From: Litoditis marina
Lineage: Eukaryota > Nematoda > Chromadorea > Rhabditida > Rhabditidae
Length of the DNA: 64,000 nt
NCBI GenBank assembly: GCA_964036275.1
Contig: OZ038433.1
Location: forward strand, 49,623,605 to 49,687,604
Reading direction: 5' to 3'
In this document: positions 36,471 to 48,844 of the stretch, piece by piece
Layout of the letters: the number at the start of each line of letters is the position of its first letter
Numbering within the stretch: the first letter of the stretch is position 1
Notes under the pieces: model-generated
Database searches by the model: none
What the model saw: only the letters and a program-made list of their open reading frames with translations
What the model was told of the DNA's origin: nothing
Program-made: the position numbers and the translations under genes

Positions 36471-39212
36471 TTAAAATACTAGTGGTTGTCCGAGGCAATA
36501 TTTTTGTTCAAAACGGAGCATATAACAGTAGTATTGTCCAGGTACCAAGCCACAAGATTTCGAAGAGTGGACTACTTTTGTTGCAAATTCAGGAGAACTG
36601 CCCATTTTGTCATTGAAAATCAAGAAGTTTAGCGTATATAAATGGAAAACTGTCTCCTTTTCGTAGAACAAAAAAGTCATATTTTACTGGTGTGTGATGT
36701 GAGATATTCATACTCTATTTTCATTCACAATTCACTCCGTTTCCGTTGATTTATTGTAAACTTAGCCACAACTATAACCTACAATCTTAGTGTAAATAGA
36801 TTACACTTTTAAATTAGTTAGAGAGGCTCATTGACAGTCTAAAACAATGCACATAATCCCTAAAACACTCGATAATTTAGCTAAATGCTCCTTTACTATA
36901 TATTATATGAGTAATAAATTTGAGCTTCCTTTCGAACCACAGTTGGGTAGATATATCTTCAAGATGTTTCAATACTCAGAGCAGTTTGTTCATAATTAGG
37001 AAGTTTTTTTAGATGGGTGACCATTTGTATGTAAATGTGAACCTTAATGAATCATATGAATATACCTGAGACCAGAGAAAAAATCGACGTGATGCGGCCA
37101 CCCAGTAACCAGCTGTTTCTTAGACCGTCGCGAATACTTGCAACCTGACTGCTGCTGAAAGCAAAATCTTGCATTAGAGAACCGAACATGATCAAGGAGT
37201 TTATGAATCAAAAGAGGAATAATGGAAAGAAGTAAGAACAATTAAATAAGCATTGCATACGGCCTGTACAAAAGCAATGCGGTGGTGGCCCCGAACTATC
37301 TGTTTACCTGGTCAGTCATCAGCCTAATCCAACGGCTTAACAAGAAGCCAGAAGAGTCTCGTCTTTTTCAGAGTTACTTAATCAAATAATACTTGATAAA
37401 CTTGTTCATGTGTAATTGTGCGAACAGGCGAACGGCCAGAGAAAACTCCGCCAACTATCATTTTCGCCAACATCGAAATCGCATGCATTCAGTTTTTCTA
37501 TAATGTTTGCTCAGGGGTCGATACTGTACATATAGCTCTAAAATGCTGGGTTTGTAGTTTGATCCTGTCATATTTCAGTCGTGATGCGAGAACCGTTTCA
37601 TGCATACAGATCAAACTACAAGTCTGAGTACATGAATTACACGCCCTCCGCCACACACCTTAACACTACTTATTATGGGATTGTAAATTATCGTAAACAC
37701 ATGATAATAAACAGAACAATAAAGAAAGAGCTCTTCTTAATCTAACGACCGAGCTAAATAGATTTTTCTCGTGTGCGTTGGCGTGTCGCCGGGCAGAGTC
37801 CGCAACCTGACGTCGCGCGAGAAACGAAAACCAAACATTTATTTTTTGAAAAAAAAATAAAGTTGATTGAAAAAATAAAAGTTGATTGTGCGCGATGGGT
37901 GCACTGACAGCAGGCGGCCGAAAAACATCTGAACACTTTAAATTCAAAAGAAACGAAACTAGGATGATTTGAAAGTGAACAATAAAAAAATACATATTTA
38001 AATAAATATTTAAATCAAAGCGGCCGCAGTGCCGACGCATGTTGGTTTTGCAAAGTACGCAAAATTACGTGAACGCACAGAAGAAAATAGAAACACCGTA
38101 ACCTATCCAAACTCGGCACTGGTTCAAAAACTAGTATTAATTCAGTTATATTGAGTTTTCGGTAACATGAGCCATAGGGAAACTTTGCGATAGAGATAGC
38201 TGACCTACCGTTTTCTCATAGATTGCCACCAACCTATCTGGTTCACTTCCATGTTGTACCGCACCCAAATGGATTTCGGTAGATCATTTTGCTTTGGAGA
38301 CTTTAAACTTCTCGCACAGCTGGTTCGAAGCACGGGCGGGCTACGAGAGTAAGAAACACAACTTTCGGAGAGTGGAAAAAATGTATAAGTTCATGTGGTC
38401 ATCTGTCTGCCTAGAAGAACGTTTGTCCAGAAAAACTTCAACAAAACCAAACATTGTGCATTATTAGTTCCATTTAGACATAATTATCGATCAGCTCTCT
38501 CACCGTACTTGACTTCATTCAGTTAGTTAGCTGATTAACTCCACTGAAGAAATTGTGTTTTTTGAACGTTGTGGAGTTATATACAATATACTTACATAAT
38601 TTATTTTGTATCGTAACCACTACTTTTCAGTTTCAACACAAATGGTTTTCGATCGAAATTTCAGATGTGTTTCGCAGGGTTAATTGGCTACTATTTTCCA
38701 GTTGCTTCAGGCGGGTTGTGCTGTTTTTCTTCCGAACTTTAACGCGTGCTGAAACCAGCGAAACAGTTGCCCGAACTAAATAATCCATTCTTACACCTTC
38801 GTCATGGTGATGCTCAGTGAAGTCACGTATTCAACACATCGAACCAATAAAATAGAAAGTGCTACAAAGTACGTATAAAAATGGGCAGACGAGAATTGTG
38901 AGAAATCTTGTTTACTTGTAGATCTCTGCCAACTGTGGTTTAAGCTATCTGTAAACGTAGTTCGATCACTACAAGATGTTTAAGGTGAAATTATAAGTTA
39001 TTTACGTGTTTTGAGTCGAACAACCTCAACAACTCCCGCTCAATCTAAAAATTGTTCCAATTCACATCTCCAGCTTCTCCGTATTCCTCTCGTAATAATA
39101 GACGAACCGCAAAGTGCACACCGTTCAAATGAGTGTGCTTGTATCCGACCACGTTTTCCATCTCCTTTCATCATCAACAAGTCTTCTTCATCGAAAGCGT
39201 CCACGGATTCCC
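36471..39212 (-). CDS. Unrecognised minus-strand gene, partial exon set
   Basis: Central exons in transcript order: 38640-38748, 38209-38340, 37308-37323 (16-bp micro-exon), 37066-37154. Phases match at each junction (2, 2, 0), and acceptors are TTTCAG, CTCGTAG, GGATTAG and TTTCAG. Translation gives RVKVRKKNSTTRLKQLEN, then SPKQNDLPKSIWVRYNM and EVNQIGWWQSMRKRLMTDQ, then GCKYSRRSKKQLVTGW. A possible upstream exon at 39150-39212 (acidic VDAFDEEDLLMMKGDGKR) ends in the right phase but has a poor acceptor. A possible terminal exon, 36471-36598, reads SPEFATKVVHSSKSCG and ends at TAA, but its acceptor (GGGCAG) is weak. No start codon was identified. The basic, Trp-containing sequence suggests a nucleic-acid-binding protein, but that is a guess. 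Confidence 0.4.
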
Positions 39213-39284
39213 CTCAAGTGCCCGGATCCCGCCCCCGGTGCGCGCTACAAGAAAGGACTATCCACTATTCATTCTCAGTCGTCC

Positions 39285-40065
39285 TAGCCTAACGCGGACA
39301 AATGTTTCAGCGATAGATAGGGTCTACCTTTCAATATGATGCGTACTTGTGAAGCATTTTCAAATAACTACCTAGTCAGCATCACTATTCACTTGGTCGT
39401 CCTAGCCTAATGCGCACAAATGTTTCAGCGATAGACATGGTCTGTATCTCACTATGTATATGATGGGTCTATGGCTGTTGGTAACCGTTTCCCTTGGTTG
39501 TCTCTCTTAATTGGTGGTTACCAACCGCCGCACTTGTTACTTGCAGATCAGTTTACTGCCCCACTTGTAGAATAAGTAAACCATAAGGAGAATGACATGA
39601 CATGTTAACAAATATCTCTAATTTATTGTCGAAGGAAAGATTCGAAAAGCTATTTTCTTGTTTATTTACACTTGTCAACAGCAATCTAGTTGAGATGGGT
39701 TTTATAAAGTTTTAAATCCAGGAAATCCTCTCAATTCTCAATTAACTCTAGAGTCTATAATGAAAAAAGACTTCAATGAACAAAAAGATAAGAAACTGTG
39801 TGAACAAGTTACGGACATCCACTGTACCGCCTATGCAACAATAACTTTCGCGGCGAAATGACACTAAATACGTGTGTGAAACTTTCGCGGCGAAATGACA
39901 CTAAATACGTGTGTGAAAGTGCTTTCCTCAGTTCCTCTAGCCTAACGCACACAAATGTTTCAGCTTCAGATAGAGTCTGTCTTTTAATATGAGGCATTTC
40001 ATGTTTTCTAGTATTACTACAGTCAGCAACACTATTCATTAGGTCGTTCTAGCGTCGGATTGGGT
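39285..40065. repeat. Repeated CCTAGCCTAACGCACAC segments and a 39-bp doublet
   Basis: About 110-130-bp units starting GTCCTAGCCTAACGCGGAC and containing AAATGTTTCAGCGATAGA begin near 39281, 39402 and 39937, the last diverged. Between them, ACTTTCGCGGCGAAATGACA plus CTAAATACGTGTGTGAA occurs twice in direct tandem at about 39844-39920. Confidence 0.8.
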
Positions 40066-40780
40066 TGGTGACAGTTCAGAACGACACAATATTGTGATGA
40101 TTTTGATCGTAAAATGTACGCATGTTGTTTTTATTGTAGTAATAATGTACAACGTTTTCGTTGGTTCAGAGTTTATCTCAAAACGTTTTGCGGACGTCAA
40201 CGCTAATAGCCTTACTATTCTGATTCTTAACAAGGTGCCCTAGGGGAAATTGAATATGTGATTCTACAAATCATGCATTACTAGCAATACAGTAAGGTGC
40301 TCAGTGCACGTTGAAACGTTTCAATAACTGTTCTTAAATTGACATTAATGGTAGAATTATTTCATACGCCCAACGCTTGTATTAGTTAGCTGTCAGTAAC
40401 ATTTACACGCCGTTAAAACGATAATGCATTTGTTCACTTACGTAGGTTATAAGCTGATCCTTAATATGTTTGAAACCAACAATTCTTATATGGCCTCCGT
40501 GAACAAAATGTTTTCTAGATCATCTATTGTGCTTAGAAGTTCAGTTTGGCAGTTAGTTTGCCCTTTTCATTTTTTTAAACCATTTTAAAATTACATTGAC
40601 ATCGTTAATTCCACGATTATTCAAAAATAGTGAGAAATTTATTAGGGACAGCATACATTATAGAATATGATAGTGTGCAGAACATTTCATGAAACGAGTA
40701 CAAAATCAAAATAAACTCTCGGTAGCTGTGACTCGACCATTCATAGGTTTCATCTTCGCGAAACCACAAGTACACTGCGA
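40066..40780. other. Upstream region of the cuticlin-like gene
   Basis: AT-rich spacer. I see no coding exon and no repeat shared with the rest of the window. It should hold the promoter of the gene starting at 40789, but I recognise no specific site. Confidence 0.5.
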
Positions 40781-40788
40781 TTTTTCAG
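40781..40788 (+). promoter_or_regulatory. Putative spliced-leader acceptor of the cuticlin-like gene
   Basis: TTTTTCAG ends at 40788 and the ATG follows directly. An alternative is that an upstream non-coding exon joins here. Confidence 0.65.
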
Positions 40789-43700
40789 ATGCGACCGGAA
40801 TTTCTGGTACTTTTTCTCCTAGCAACGGTCAACTCTCTGAAGTATCCCAACGAAATTCTGGATATTCCAATCGTTTTGTGTGAACCGGAACGAATTGTGA
40901 TCAAGGTAACTGAAAGTACTACGATGAAAACAGTATATATCATAAAAGGTTTTGGTTGTAGATTGTTTAAAAAACGTTTCTGCTTCAAGACATTTTTTAT
41001 TGTTTCTGTGCGAAACGTCAACTCTACCACATTTCTACACGTTGCATTTTTCAAATATTGAAAGCTGATAATGGAGAAAAATTCACCCACAACTCGTATA
41101 AAGAAGGAAACCCTGCTACCATATCCACACAATATAACGTGTTGTACACGTTTCACTTGACTCTGCATGTGTCAGTATAACTAGTTTCCATTTCTCGATG
41201 TGCGGCGAAAACTGTCATTACACGAAACCCTTCATTTACCGTTTAGTACTACTGTGAAAAAGTGGTCTCATCACAGCATAATTGGTGCGCGGGCAATCCT
41301 TTTAATCTCCAGAGAAGCTCAGCCATAACTCATAGCTAACTCAATCTTCCGTATCACCGCAGCACTCAATCAATACAATCTTAAGTCTGTGAGCTACTGG
41401 TTGTGAGAAATTCGCTTTTGTTTCACGATACTATCGCGCTTGGTGTGACGTTCAAAATATCTTTACCAAACTTCATTGAAGTTTGGTGAGTCGTTCAGAA
41501 GGTAGAGGTTAACCAAACTATCCGCGTAATGTGAAATAAGTACCTAACAGTGAAAATTAAACCATGCGTCGACTTTCACCAATTCGCACATCACAAACTC
41601 AGGTACACAGTACCCTATCCTTTTTTCGTTTGACGACGATTGTATGCACAGATTAAAACACCATGTTCCACTGAAGGGAGTATTATGCACTTGAATGTTT
41701 CATTCAGGTGCGGACCACGTCTTCGAATCCATCGCGAATGTACGCCGAAGACTTTGGAGAGAACCCGGACTGTTCCACTCGAAACATGAACAAAGTTGCA
41801 TTGCGCCATGGCTTTTGTGGCATGAGTGCAGAGAAAACGGTACGTAAATGTTGCACACTGAGTACTTAGTGTTTGTCATATGCTTACATCCTAGTTTTTT
41901 TCCACAGAAGCGAAGATCACATATTATCTTTTTTTGTTATATTGATAAGTTATGAAGTCGGTTAGCATCATTTTTTACAGTGTAGTCAAATATTTAGATG
42001 TCTGAAAGTATTCCGAGAATCATTTAGGTCAAGCATGTGTGTAACATGGTTTAATATATTCGAAGCAGAACTAGAAAGCACGTTGTACAAACTGATGTTA
42101 ATAGTCTCATATTATGATGTTTTGAAGTACACAGTGGAATTTGCTGTAGATGGTTTTAGTTTTTCCCTGAGTTTTTTCTCCAGTTCCAAATCTATACTAC
42201 CAAATCACAGTTGTAGTTATTTTCGAAGCTCGAAACAGTTCTCATCAAACTGTAAACACAGTGGACCACTGTTTATCACAACTGTTTCTAATTCATTTTT
42301 CCTAGGACGTGGCTGAATGTTTCAGGACAACCCTGGGGGTGTCATCCAACGAATCTGCATATCGGTGCAACTGCATCCTCTGTTTGTGACGGAATCCGAC
42401 AAAAGCTATTGTGCGCAATGCGTGTACGTGGAAAGTCACGTGCTCGACGACTTTGAGCAAGCGCTCGATATTAGGTGAGGCATAAACGTAAAATATGCTA
42501 GAAGAAAATGTAACTGCGAGGCAAAACATGAAGACCGGCCACACAATACAGGAAAATGCGCATTTGTATTTTTTTTTTTTGGAATTTCGAGTTGCTGATC
42601 ACGCTCAACGTGACTCAGCACTCGAGGTAGTGGAGCACTGGTTCTCAGACAATTCCCAGCCAATTGGCCAGACACTTTTTTATTGGCTGAGCGAGAGAGT
42701 GTGCAGGTCAGAGAGACCCAGATGTCTGCGGCCTCATTGACCTGCACATTCTCTCGCTTTTGTAGCTGGCCAATCTAAGAAAATTGGCGCCAATCGTTCT
42801 GAGTTTTTTGACTGAGACATTGGCAGCGTGCCAATGAATAATACCGATTTATTGGCACGCTGCCAGGTCTGAGTGGGAATTCACTCAGAACGATCGGCGC
42901 CAATTCTATGCGATTGGCCCATCTACAAAAGCGAGATCACATGCAGGTCAATAAGACAATAACGTCGCAGACATTTACGAGACTCAGACACTTTTCTGCC
43001 AATTATCAAGTCGGTTTTGTACCGGTCCGGACGAGAGTTCGTAGGTCAGAGATGCGCAGATAATCTCAGGCTGACTGGGGTCTCATTGACCGTTGTATCT
43101 AGTATTTGTAGTTTGCTAAGCGTAGAAGATTGGCGCAAATGTTTCTGAATTGTCACCATGTTGGAGTTTTTCAAAAGACTGAAAATTGCCATCTAAACAT
43201 TCCTGTTAGCGGCTCTCCCCCTTTATGACAACACGTTCGTGTTCAAAGAAGAACTACTCAGACGAATTTTGTTTGCTGTCTGATAGTCACCAAAAATCTT
43301 GGCACAATAACAATTTGAAAAAGTCGTAATGCGTATGAAAAACTATAAGAACCAAGCAACGGATTGTTCCAACCTGGGGGGATAAGAAACTACCTTGAAA
43401 CATTCAAGTGTGGTCACATTCTTCATTGTCATTTCGAAATCATAGCGGCTGTTTTTGGTTCTCGATTTTCTGGTTCCATTTTCTATACATGACTCGCTTT
43501 CGAAGACATTCTTGTTGGTACCAAACTGTATATATTGGTCTCATTTTTTGTCTCTGTGCTACATTCTTCGAGTGTAAAGTGATAAAAAAATACATAAATA
43601 AACAAAAAAGGTTATTTCGAGAAACTTTGTAGTTTATTCGGTTTTCAGCGACGCCCCGCCCACCGAACTAGGGCCCCAGTTCGACTTCCAAGTCAGTCCA

Positions 43701-46700
43701 CAATGTTCGTATACCATACGGAAAGGGTCCAGAACCGGACCGGAAGTTCACTTCGCCAGCATCGGAGAGAGCGTGTTTCACGTGTGGAGCTGCCAAAGTG
43801 GTATAGTTATCGCTATTCCTATATGGACTCCTACAGTAGGAAGACAAAACTTCAATTCAGTTTTTATATATTAGAAGTTATTGATTATCTTCTAAATTTA
43901 GTAGCGGTTGCTTCATTCTCATAACACACTATTCTACCAAAACTTGAATTAGTGAAAGCGATACTGCCTGTAGGAAAGCAGAGCGAATTGGTGTAAGCGA
44001 TGCTGCGTTTTTGCTTGAAAACTGAAAAATCAGCAAAAAAAATAGTATTCATTTCGCGCAGAAAGATAACACCGCAGATGTTAGAATAGAATGTTTACTC
44101 GCCATTGACCACGTTTCTTTTTACATTGGTATACGTGGCAATCCAATTACGAGAAAATTGAGACATGGAAGATATAAAATAAGATTTAAAGTATGTTATT
44201 CTGTTACGCGCTCATTGTATATTGTGCGCTTGTGCAGTATTGCACAATTGATGTTGCGGCTCTTAAATATTTGCCAGCAGTAGAGAGAAAGATAATGTGT
44301 AGATCAAGAGACGTAGACGCTCATAGTTGCATTAAGTCAGAAATGTTCAGTTTGTACAGCATATTACTGATCTTCCGGTGCAAAACTTTCAAACGAAGCG
44401 GACACTTTGTTTTCTGTAGTTCGCTTTTGTCCAGCAGCCCATGAGAAAGTGTTGAGATTTAGGGTTGAGGCAGGAGAATAAGAGAGTAAGAAAAACTTTC
44501 ACTAAATAACAACTTTTGAACTTAAAGAACATTGAAACTTTTCTTCTGAAAGAGATTCTTTTCTCAGAAAACACTGGAATACTGGTTCAAAACTGCCACG
44601 TAGAAGATGGACAGGGAAACCGTATCCTGATTATCGATCAGAACGGGTGAGTTCGCAGACTAACCGCACTGAAATGTTTCTACCGTATATTAAATGCGAT
44701 GACCCAACAAGCTTTACGATTGATTGCAATAAAGGCTCAAGTCGTCTGATTGAAAATGTTTGTGAACTGAAGCAATATGTCAAGGTTTCCCACAAACAAC
44801 TTTCAGACCCCTCAGTGAGATGTTCTGGATATGAGCCAAGGAGAACCTTTTTTGTGGTTACGTCTGGGGTAGAGGCGAAATGTACCACTTTCTGTTTCTC
44901 TCTCTTTCTTGTTCCATTTAGTTTGTCCTATATAACTGAGCTTCTCTCTTATTTGAATCTAGTAGTACATGAATACATTATCTAAGAACGATTTGTTTGA
45001 GCTTTACATATACTTTTCAGGATGGTTATATATGTTTTATGATTCGAACGTGGTATCATATTTTTCAGATGCGGAATAGATCACTACGTGATGGCAACAC
45101 CAGAATACACGTCAGACTTGACGACCGCATTTCAGGTATATAGACTCAACTGCTATGTTTACGAAACTTCCACTTCAAATTGGCAAGGCTGACAATAACT
45201 GCAGTTCTGATTCCCTATTACGGAGACTATTCAATATTATTAATTTTCGAACCAGAAAAAGTTTCCACTAGTCTCAGTTGAAATGATGTGTACAACTACT
45301 TGGTTTTATCGAGAATCATGGGACATACTTCAAAGTTTATGCATGTGCGAGAAGTCTTTTTTCAGGAAACGCACGTGTTCAAGTTTGCTCAGAAGACGAT
45401 AACCAGATTCATTTGCCAAATTCGAATCTGTCTGAAAGGAGAAGAGTGTAGGAAATTATCAGTATGTTACTCATTTCTATCCATGTCAATTATAAACTTA
45501 AGTAAATACCTGCATTCTGGAAGTTCTGCAACAAAATGCATCTTGGTTACCAAATTTAACTGTAAAGTAGGGCAATACAAGTTTGTTGTACTTCGGAGAA
45601 CAAATGCATCGGTTAGAGCGCGCTTCCGCGTTTCATGGAATATATATAACTTCTATCTAAAGTTTTATACGATATATCTTCCATTTGGTGAACAAGTTAT
45701 GTGAAACTTGAATGAAGGGTAAATAGATCTTCTCTGATTAGTTTTCATCTTTTTCATGGCTAGGATCGAGTCAGAACGTTTGAATAGTTTACATTATAGT
45801 GGGGTTGCACATGTAACGGGCTACAAGTTATACTGTATTTGTAGTTTGTTCGATCCGATTGAGTACTTTAGTCGTAGCTCGAAAAATGTGAGATCAAAGT
45901 AATTTTAATGTTCACACCTGTATTATATTGCAGCCACCCTCCGCCTGTCCAAGTTTGGAAGAAAGAATAGAGCAGGCGAAAAGGCTCCGAAGTGCACCAC
46001 AGAACGACATAAAGTCAATTTTCAACGCTGAAACTTCAAGGTGACTTTAAATTCAAGTTATTCGCTCTGATGAAAATATTATCGGAAATGAAAAAAAAAA
46101 CACGATTATTGATATTTCACTGATAAAGAATAATGAACTTGTGTTAGTCACGATATGTTTTATGTGATAACTGTGAAACTGGATGAATTCTAAGTGTGAA
46201 ATAAAAGAAAGTAATGTTTTGTTTGTCTCACCCCCCCCCCCCCCCCCTTACATGTAGTAAAGTTAAGTGTCTCTTCAAAACGTCATGTACACATCAGAAA
46301 GGAAGTAGTATCGTACAATTCTAATCTGAACATTCGCTGTTGTGTTTTACATTTCATGTTTCACCTGGAGTTTTTCGTTATTCCAGATCAGGGGAAATCA
46401 ATGAAGCTCAGGGAGTGAATGACGTGGAAGATATTTCCATGGAAGTCGGTCCCCCCGGAATAAAACCGGGATCAAACGAAAGACTCAACGCCACCGGAGA
46501 AGGACAGATTTACTTCGGAACCGGGTTTGGTTTCATTTCACCGAAAAGTCGAAACATTCAATATTGTTCTTTATGATGGAAACCGAAAAATTTCGAAAAA
46601 TAAATATAAAAAAGTTTAACAGTTCAAACGTTTCTACAAACTATACCACGAAAAAAAATTTTCACTGTGTATTACTGATGACTTTTTTTTATTAATTCGA

Positions 46701-48092
46701 ACAAAGCACGAGGTTTAAACAGAAGGTTTGCAATGCCTGATTACGATTACCACACTCAAATGTTTCACTGATCTCATCTTTGTCTTTACTATAATAATAA
46801 TAATAATAATAATAATAATCTTTTACGGCAACTATTTCAGCCGTGTGTTAGTTTATTCATACAATTACAACATTGATCACATTGTAGTATCCGTAGAGAG
46901 GGGGGTCCGTAGAAGGGAAACTAGGCATGGGTGAGCGTTATTACCAGCTCATGCGGTCCGCCATGAAGATACCGCGCCGAGTGGGATCGAACCATGGTGG
47001 TTTGAGTGCTAGCGCGCACACAACCAGTCGACCACCCAGCCGTGGATTTGGTTGGAGAAATCAGAGTGATAGAGAGCGAAGAGGACGCCAATAACTACGG
47101 TTAGATGTTTCACTCAAAATATATATATTCGTATAGGTATGACGCGAAACGTCATCGGCGACAGATTCTGATCGACGAGGGAATCGGAAAATCTGGCCGC
47201 ATCTCAACCGAAAACGGATACCCAGCCGTGGATTTGGTTGGAGAAATCAGAGTGATAGAGAGCGAAGAGGACGCCAATAACTACGGTTAGATGTTTCACT
47301 CAAAATATATATCGTGTCAATTTGGAAAACAACGATAACCATTTCTCCATCTTCAGTGCTGTAATATACATTGCGTTTTGAGTTCTTGGTACTAGCTCTA
47401 TCAGTACAATGTCAATGCAGTGACTTTTTTCTTGAAAAAAAGTTGGTAGAGAGCGACCATTATAAATCTCCCAATATCATACGCATAGTAGCTCTATGGG
47501 CTGTATCACGGTATTACATCCCGATTTTAAAGTCTCCTCAAACGATATGTTTCTGTTCTTACACATTCTGGCGAAATATTACATAAAACGATAGGCTGAG
47601 ACGCATATTATTCCAGCGTAGATCAGTGTGGACGTGGACAAAATATAACTGTTCGATTGTTTTGCCTTGCCAAAGACTTACTATGAGCAAATGTTTCACT
47701 CAACCTATAGATTGACATAATATGTTGGTGTAGTAGTGCACACATCACAAACCTATTTACCAAGATTAGTTATTTTTAACAGCGTGAGTGTTCTTATTCT
47801 GAATCCTAGGCCTTTTCAACTGTTCAGCTGGATGTAGCGTGAATATTTTTTTTTACAAACAACCCAATGCTACTAAACCATTTAAGCTGTTGAAACTCAA
47901 CGCAGCCTCGCGTTTCATCGTCCAAATGTTTCAGAGAAACAAGGGTCGTCCTCCGACTGTCCTTCCCAGATGTCGTTCAACCTTCTTCTGATAACATTGG
48001 CGTCCACGACTCTTCTCTTGTTTCTGTTAGGAATGTTTGTTTGCTTCAGATTTCGTAGTGTTAAACAGAGAGACGTTACTTTTCATCAGTGA
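40789..48092 (+). CDS. Cuticlin-like ZP-domain membrane protein, 11 exons, 447 aa
   Basis: Exons: 40789-40905, 41708-41839, 42326-42474, 43649-43800, 44568-44646, 45069-45135, 45366-45461, 45934-46040, 46387-46524, 47137-47285, 47935-48092 (TGA). All phases match. Residues 1-17 (MRPEFLVLFLLATVNSL) are a signal peptide. The ZP domain runs from about residue 27 (IPIVLCEPERIVI) to 280, with DCSTRNMN, SYCAQCVYVES, SYTIRKGSRTGPEVHFASIGE, VFHVWSC, LVQNCHVEDG and ICQIRICLKGEEC. Paired Cys and the Tyr-x-x-Gln-Cys-x-Tyr signature are present. A basic KRHRRQ stretch near 350 is the expected furin-type cleavage site. A hydrophobic anchor (FNLLLITLASTTLLLFLLG) precedes a short basic cytoplasmic tail. By family, the cleaved ectodomain polymerises in cuticle or apical matrix. 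Introns carry a nested foldback and a SINE-like insertion. Confidence 0.96.
42585..43045. repeat. Nested foldback element in cuticlin intron 3
   Basis: Outer pairing 42724-42813 with 42882-42970 (GACCTGCACATTCTCTCGC against GCGAGATCACATGCAGGTC; GGCGCCAATCGTTCTGAG against CTCAGAACGATCGGCGCC). An inner hairpin is TTGGCAGCGTGCCAATGAAT with ATTTATTGGCACGCTGCCA. Flanking GTGCAGGTCAGAGAGACC and ACTGGTTCTCAGACAATTC look like further copies of the arms. Confidence 0.8.
46231..46247. repeat. Poly-C run
   Basis: Seventeen consecutive C in the intron between exons 8 and 9 of the cuticlin-like gene. Confidence 0.95.
46790..46820. repeat. (TAA)n microsatellite
   Basis: About nine ATA repeats in the intron before exon 10 of the cuticlin-like gene. 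Confidence 0.95.
46886..47034 (-). repeat. tRNA-derived SINE-like element
   Basis: On the minus strand GGGTGGTCGACTGGTTGTG resembles a tRNA A-box region and CCATGGTTCGATCCCAC is a good B box (GGTTCGAtcCC). The downstream body matches 18947-19079 in the zinc-finger duplication. It abuts the partial exon duplication at 47035. Confidence 0.75.
47035..47126 (+). pseudogene. 92-bp duplicate of the 3' half of cuticlin exon 10
   Basis: Identical to 47221-47312 over CCCAGCCGTGGATTTGG through CTACGGTTAGATGTTTC and ATATATAT. It includes the last 22 codons of exon 10, its splice donor and the first 27 intronic bases, but no acceptor, since the SINE-like element lies where the 5' half would be. Spliced use is unlikely. 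It implies a tandem duplication of about 186 bp with loss of the upstream half. Confidence 0.88.
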
Positions 48093-48762
48093 ACCAATTA
48101 AATCTAGCTCAACTGCGATAATTTATGTGCCTTTGCTATGTATTTATGGATGAATGAAGATTTTGCTGATCAATGTTTCTCGATTAGTACTTAAAATGTG
48201 CACTGTGTTGGTTTCGAAAAGATTTGGCAATGTATACCCAATACTCTCACTTGAATGTCGTTGGCCGTTCATAAAGCTCTGCTCGAAGTATAAGCACTAG
48301 TTAACTTGAAATTGGCCTTGGTAATAGTTTTCTACTAGATGAACGCGTAAATTGGTTGTAGTTCTTTACAATAACGATCGTACGATCACGGCTTCATTTT
48401 TGATATTTGCCTTAGAATTGTCATAGAAAATATTTAGAAAAGTTAGAAATCGCGTACTTTTAAGGTGCTCTTAGATATGGTATTACGTGATATTGCTTTT
48501 TACAAGCAGTTACCGTAATTTTGAATAATAAAAAATGGAACACAAAATCTCGTACTTCCAAAATTATAACTAAGGGAACTTCAAGAAAATATTAAGTTGC
48601 TGTGTTTAATGAATATTGCGAATCTAAGAGACAGAGATTTAGCGTTAATACCTCCCCCCCATCTAAATGACTAACCCGTGAAACATTTGCGTGCCTTATC
48701 ATCTACTTTAAGTGGGAGTGCAAATCGTCATTACAATTTGAAATCATTTGTTGATTCATCAG
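48093..48762. other. Spacer between the cuticlin-like and vWA genes
   Basis: 3' UTR of the cuticlin-like gene and AT-rich spacer. ATAATAAAAAATGG near 48526 could supply a polyadenylation signal. A TTGATTCATCAG at 48762 is a possible leader acceptor for the next gene. No repeats or RNA genes seen. Confidence 0.5.
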
Positions 48763-48844
48763 ATTATCGCCTGTAATAGTTGATAACCAAAGTGAACGGT
48801 CTTAAAGGAGTGTAGATACGGTGTACTTCTTCATTTGGTGCAAA

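Noticed and set aside
40785..41168. 127-codon minus-strand open frame
   Set aside because: It is antisense to the first cuticlin exon, which has signal peptide, ZP start and correct splice phase.
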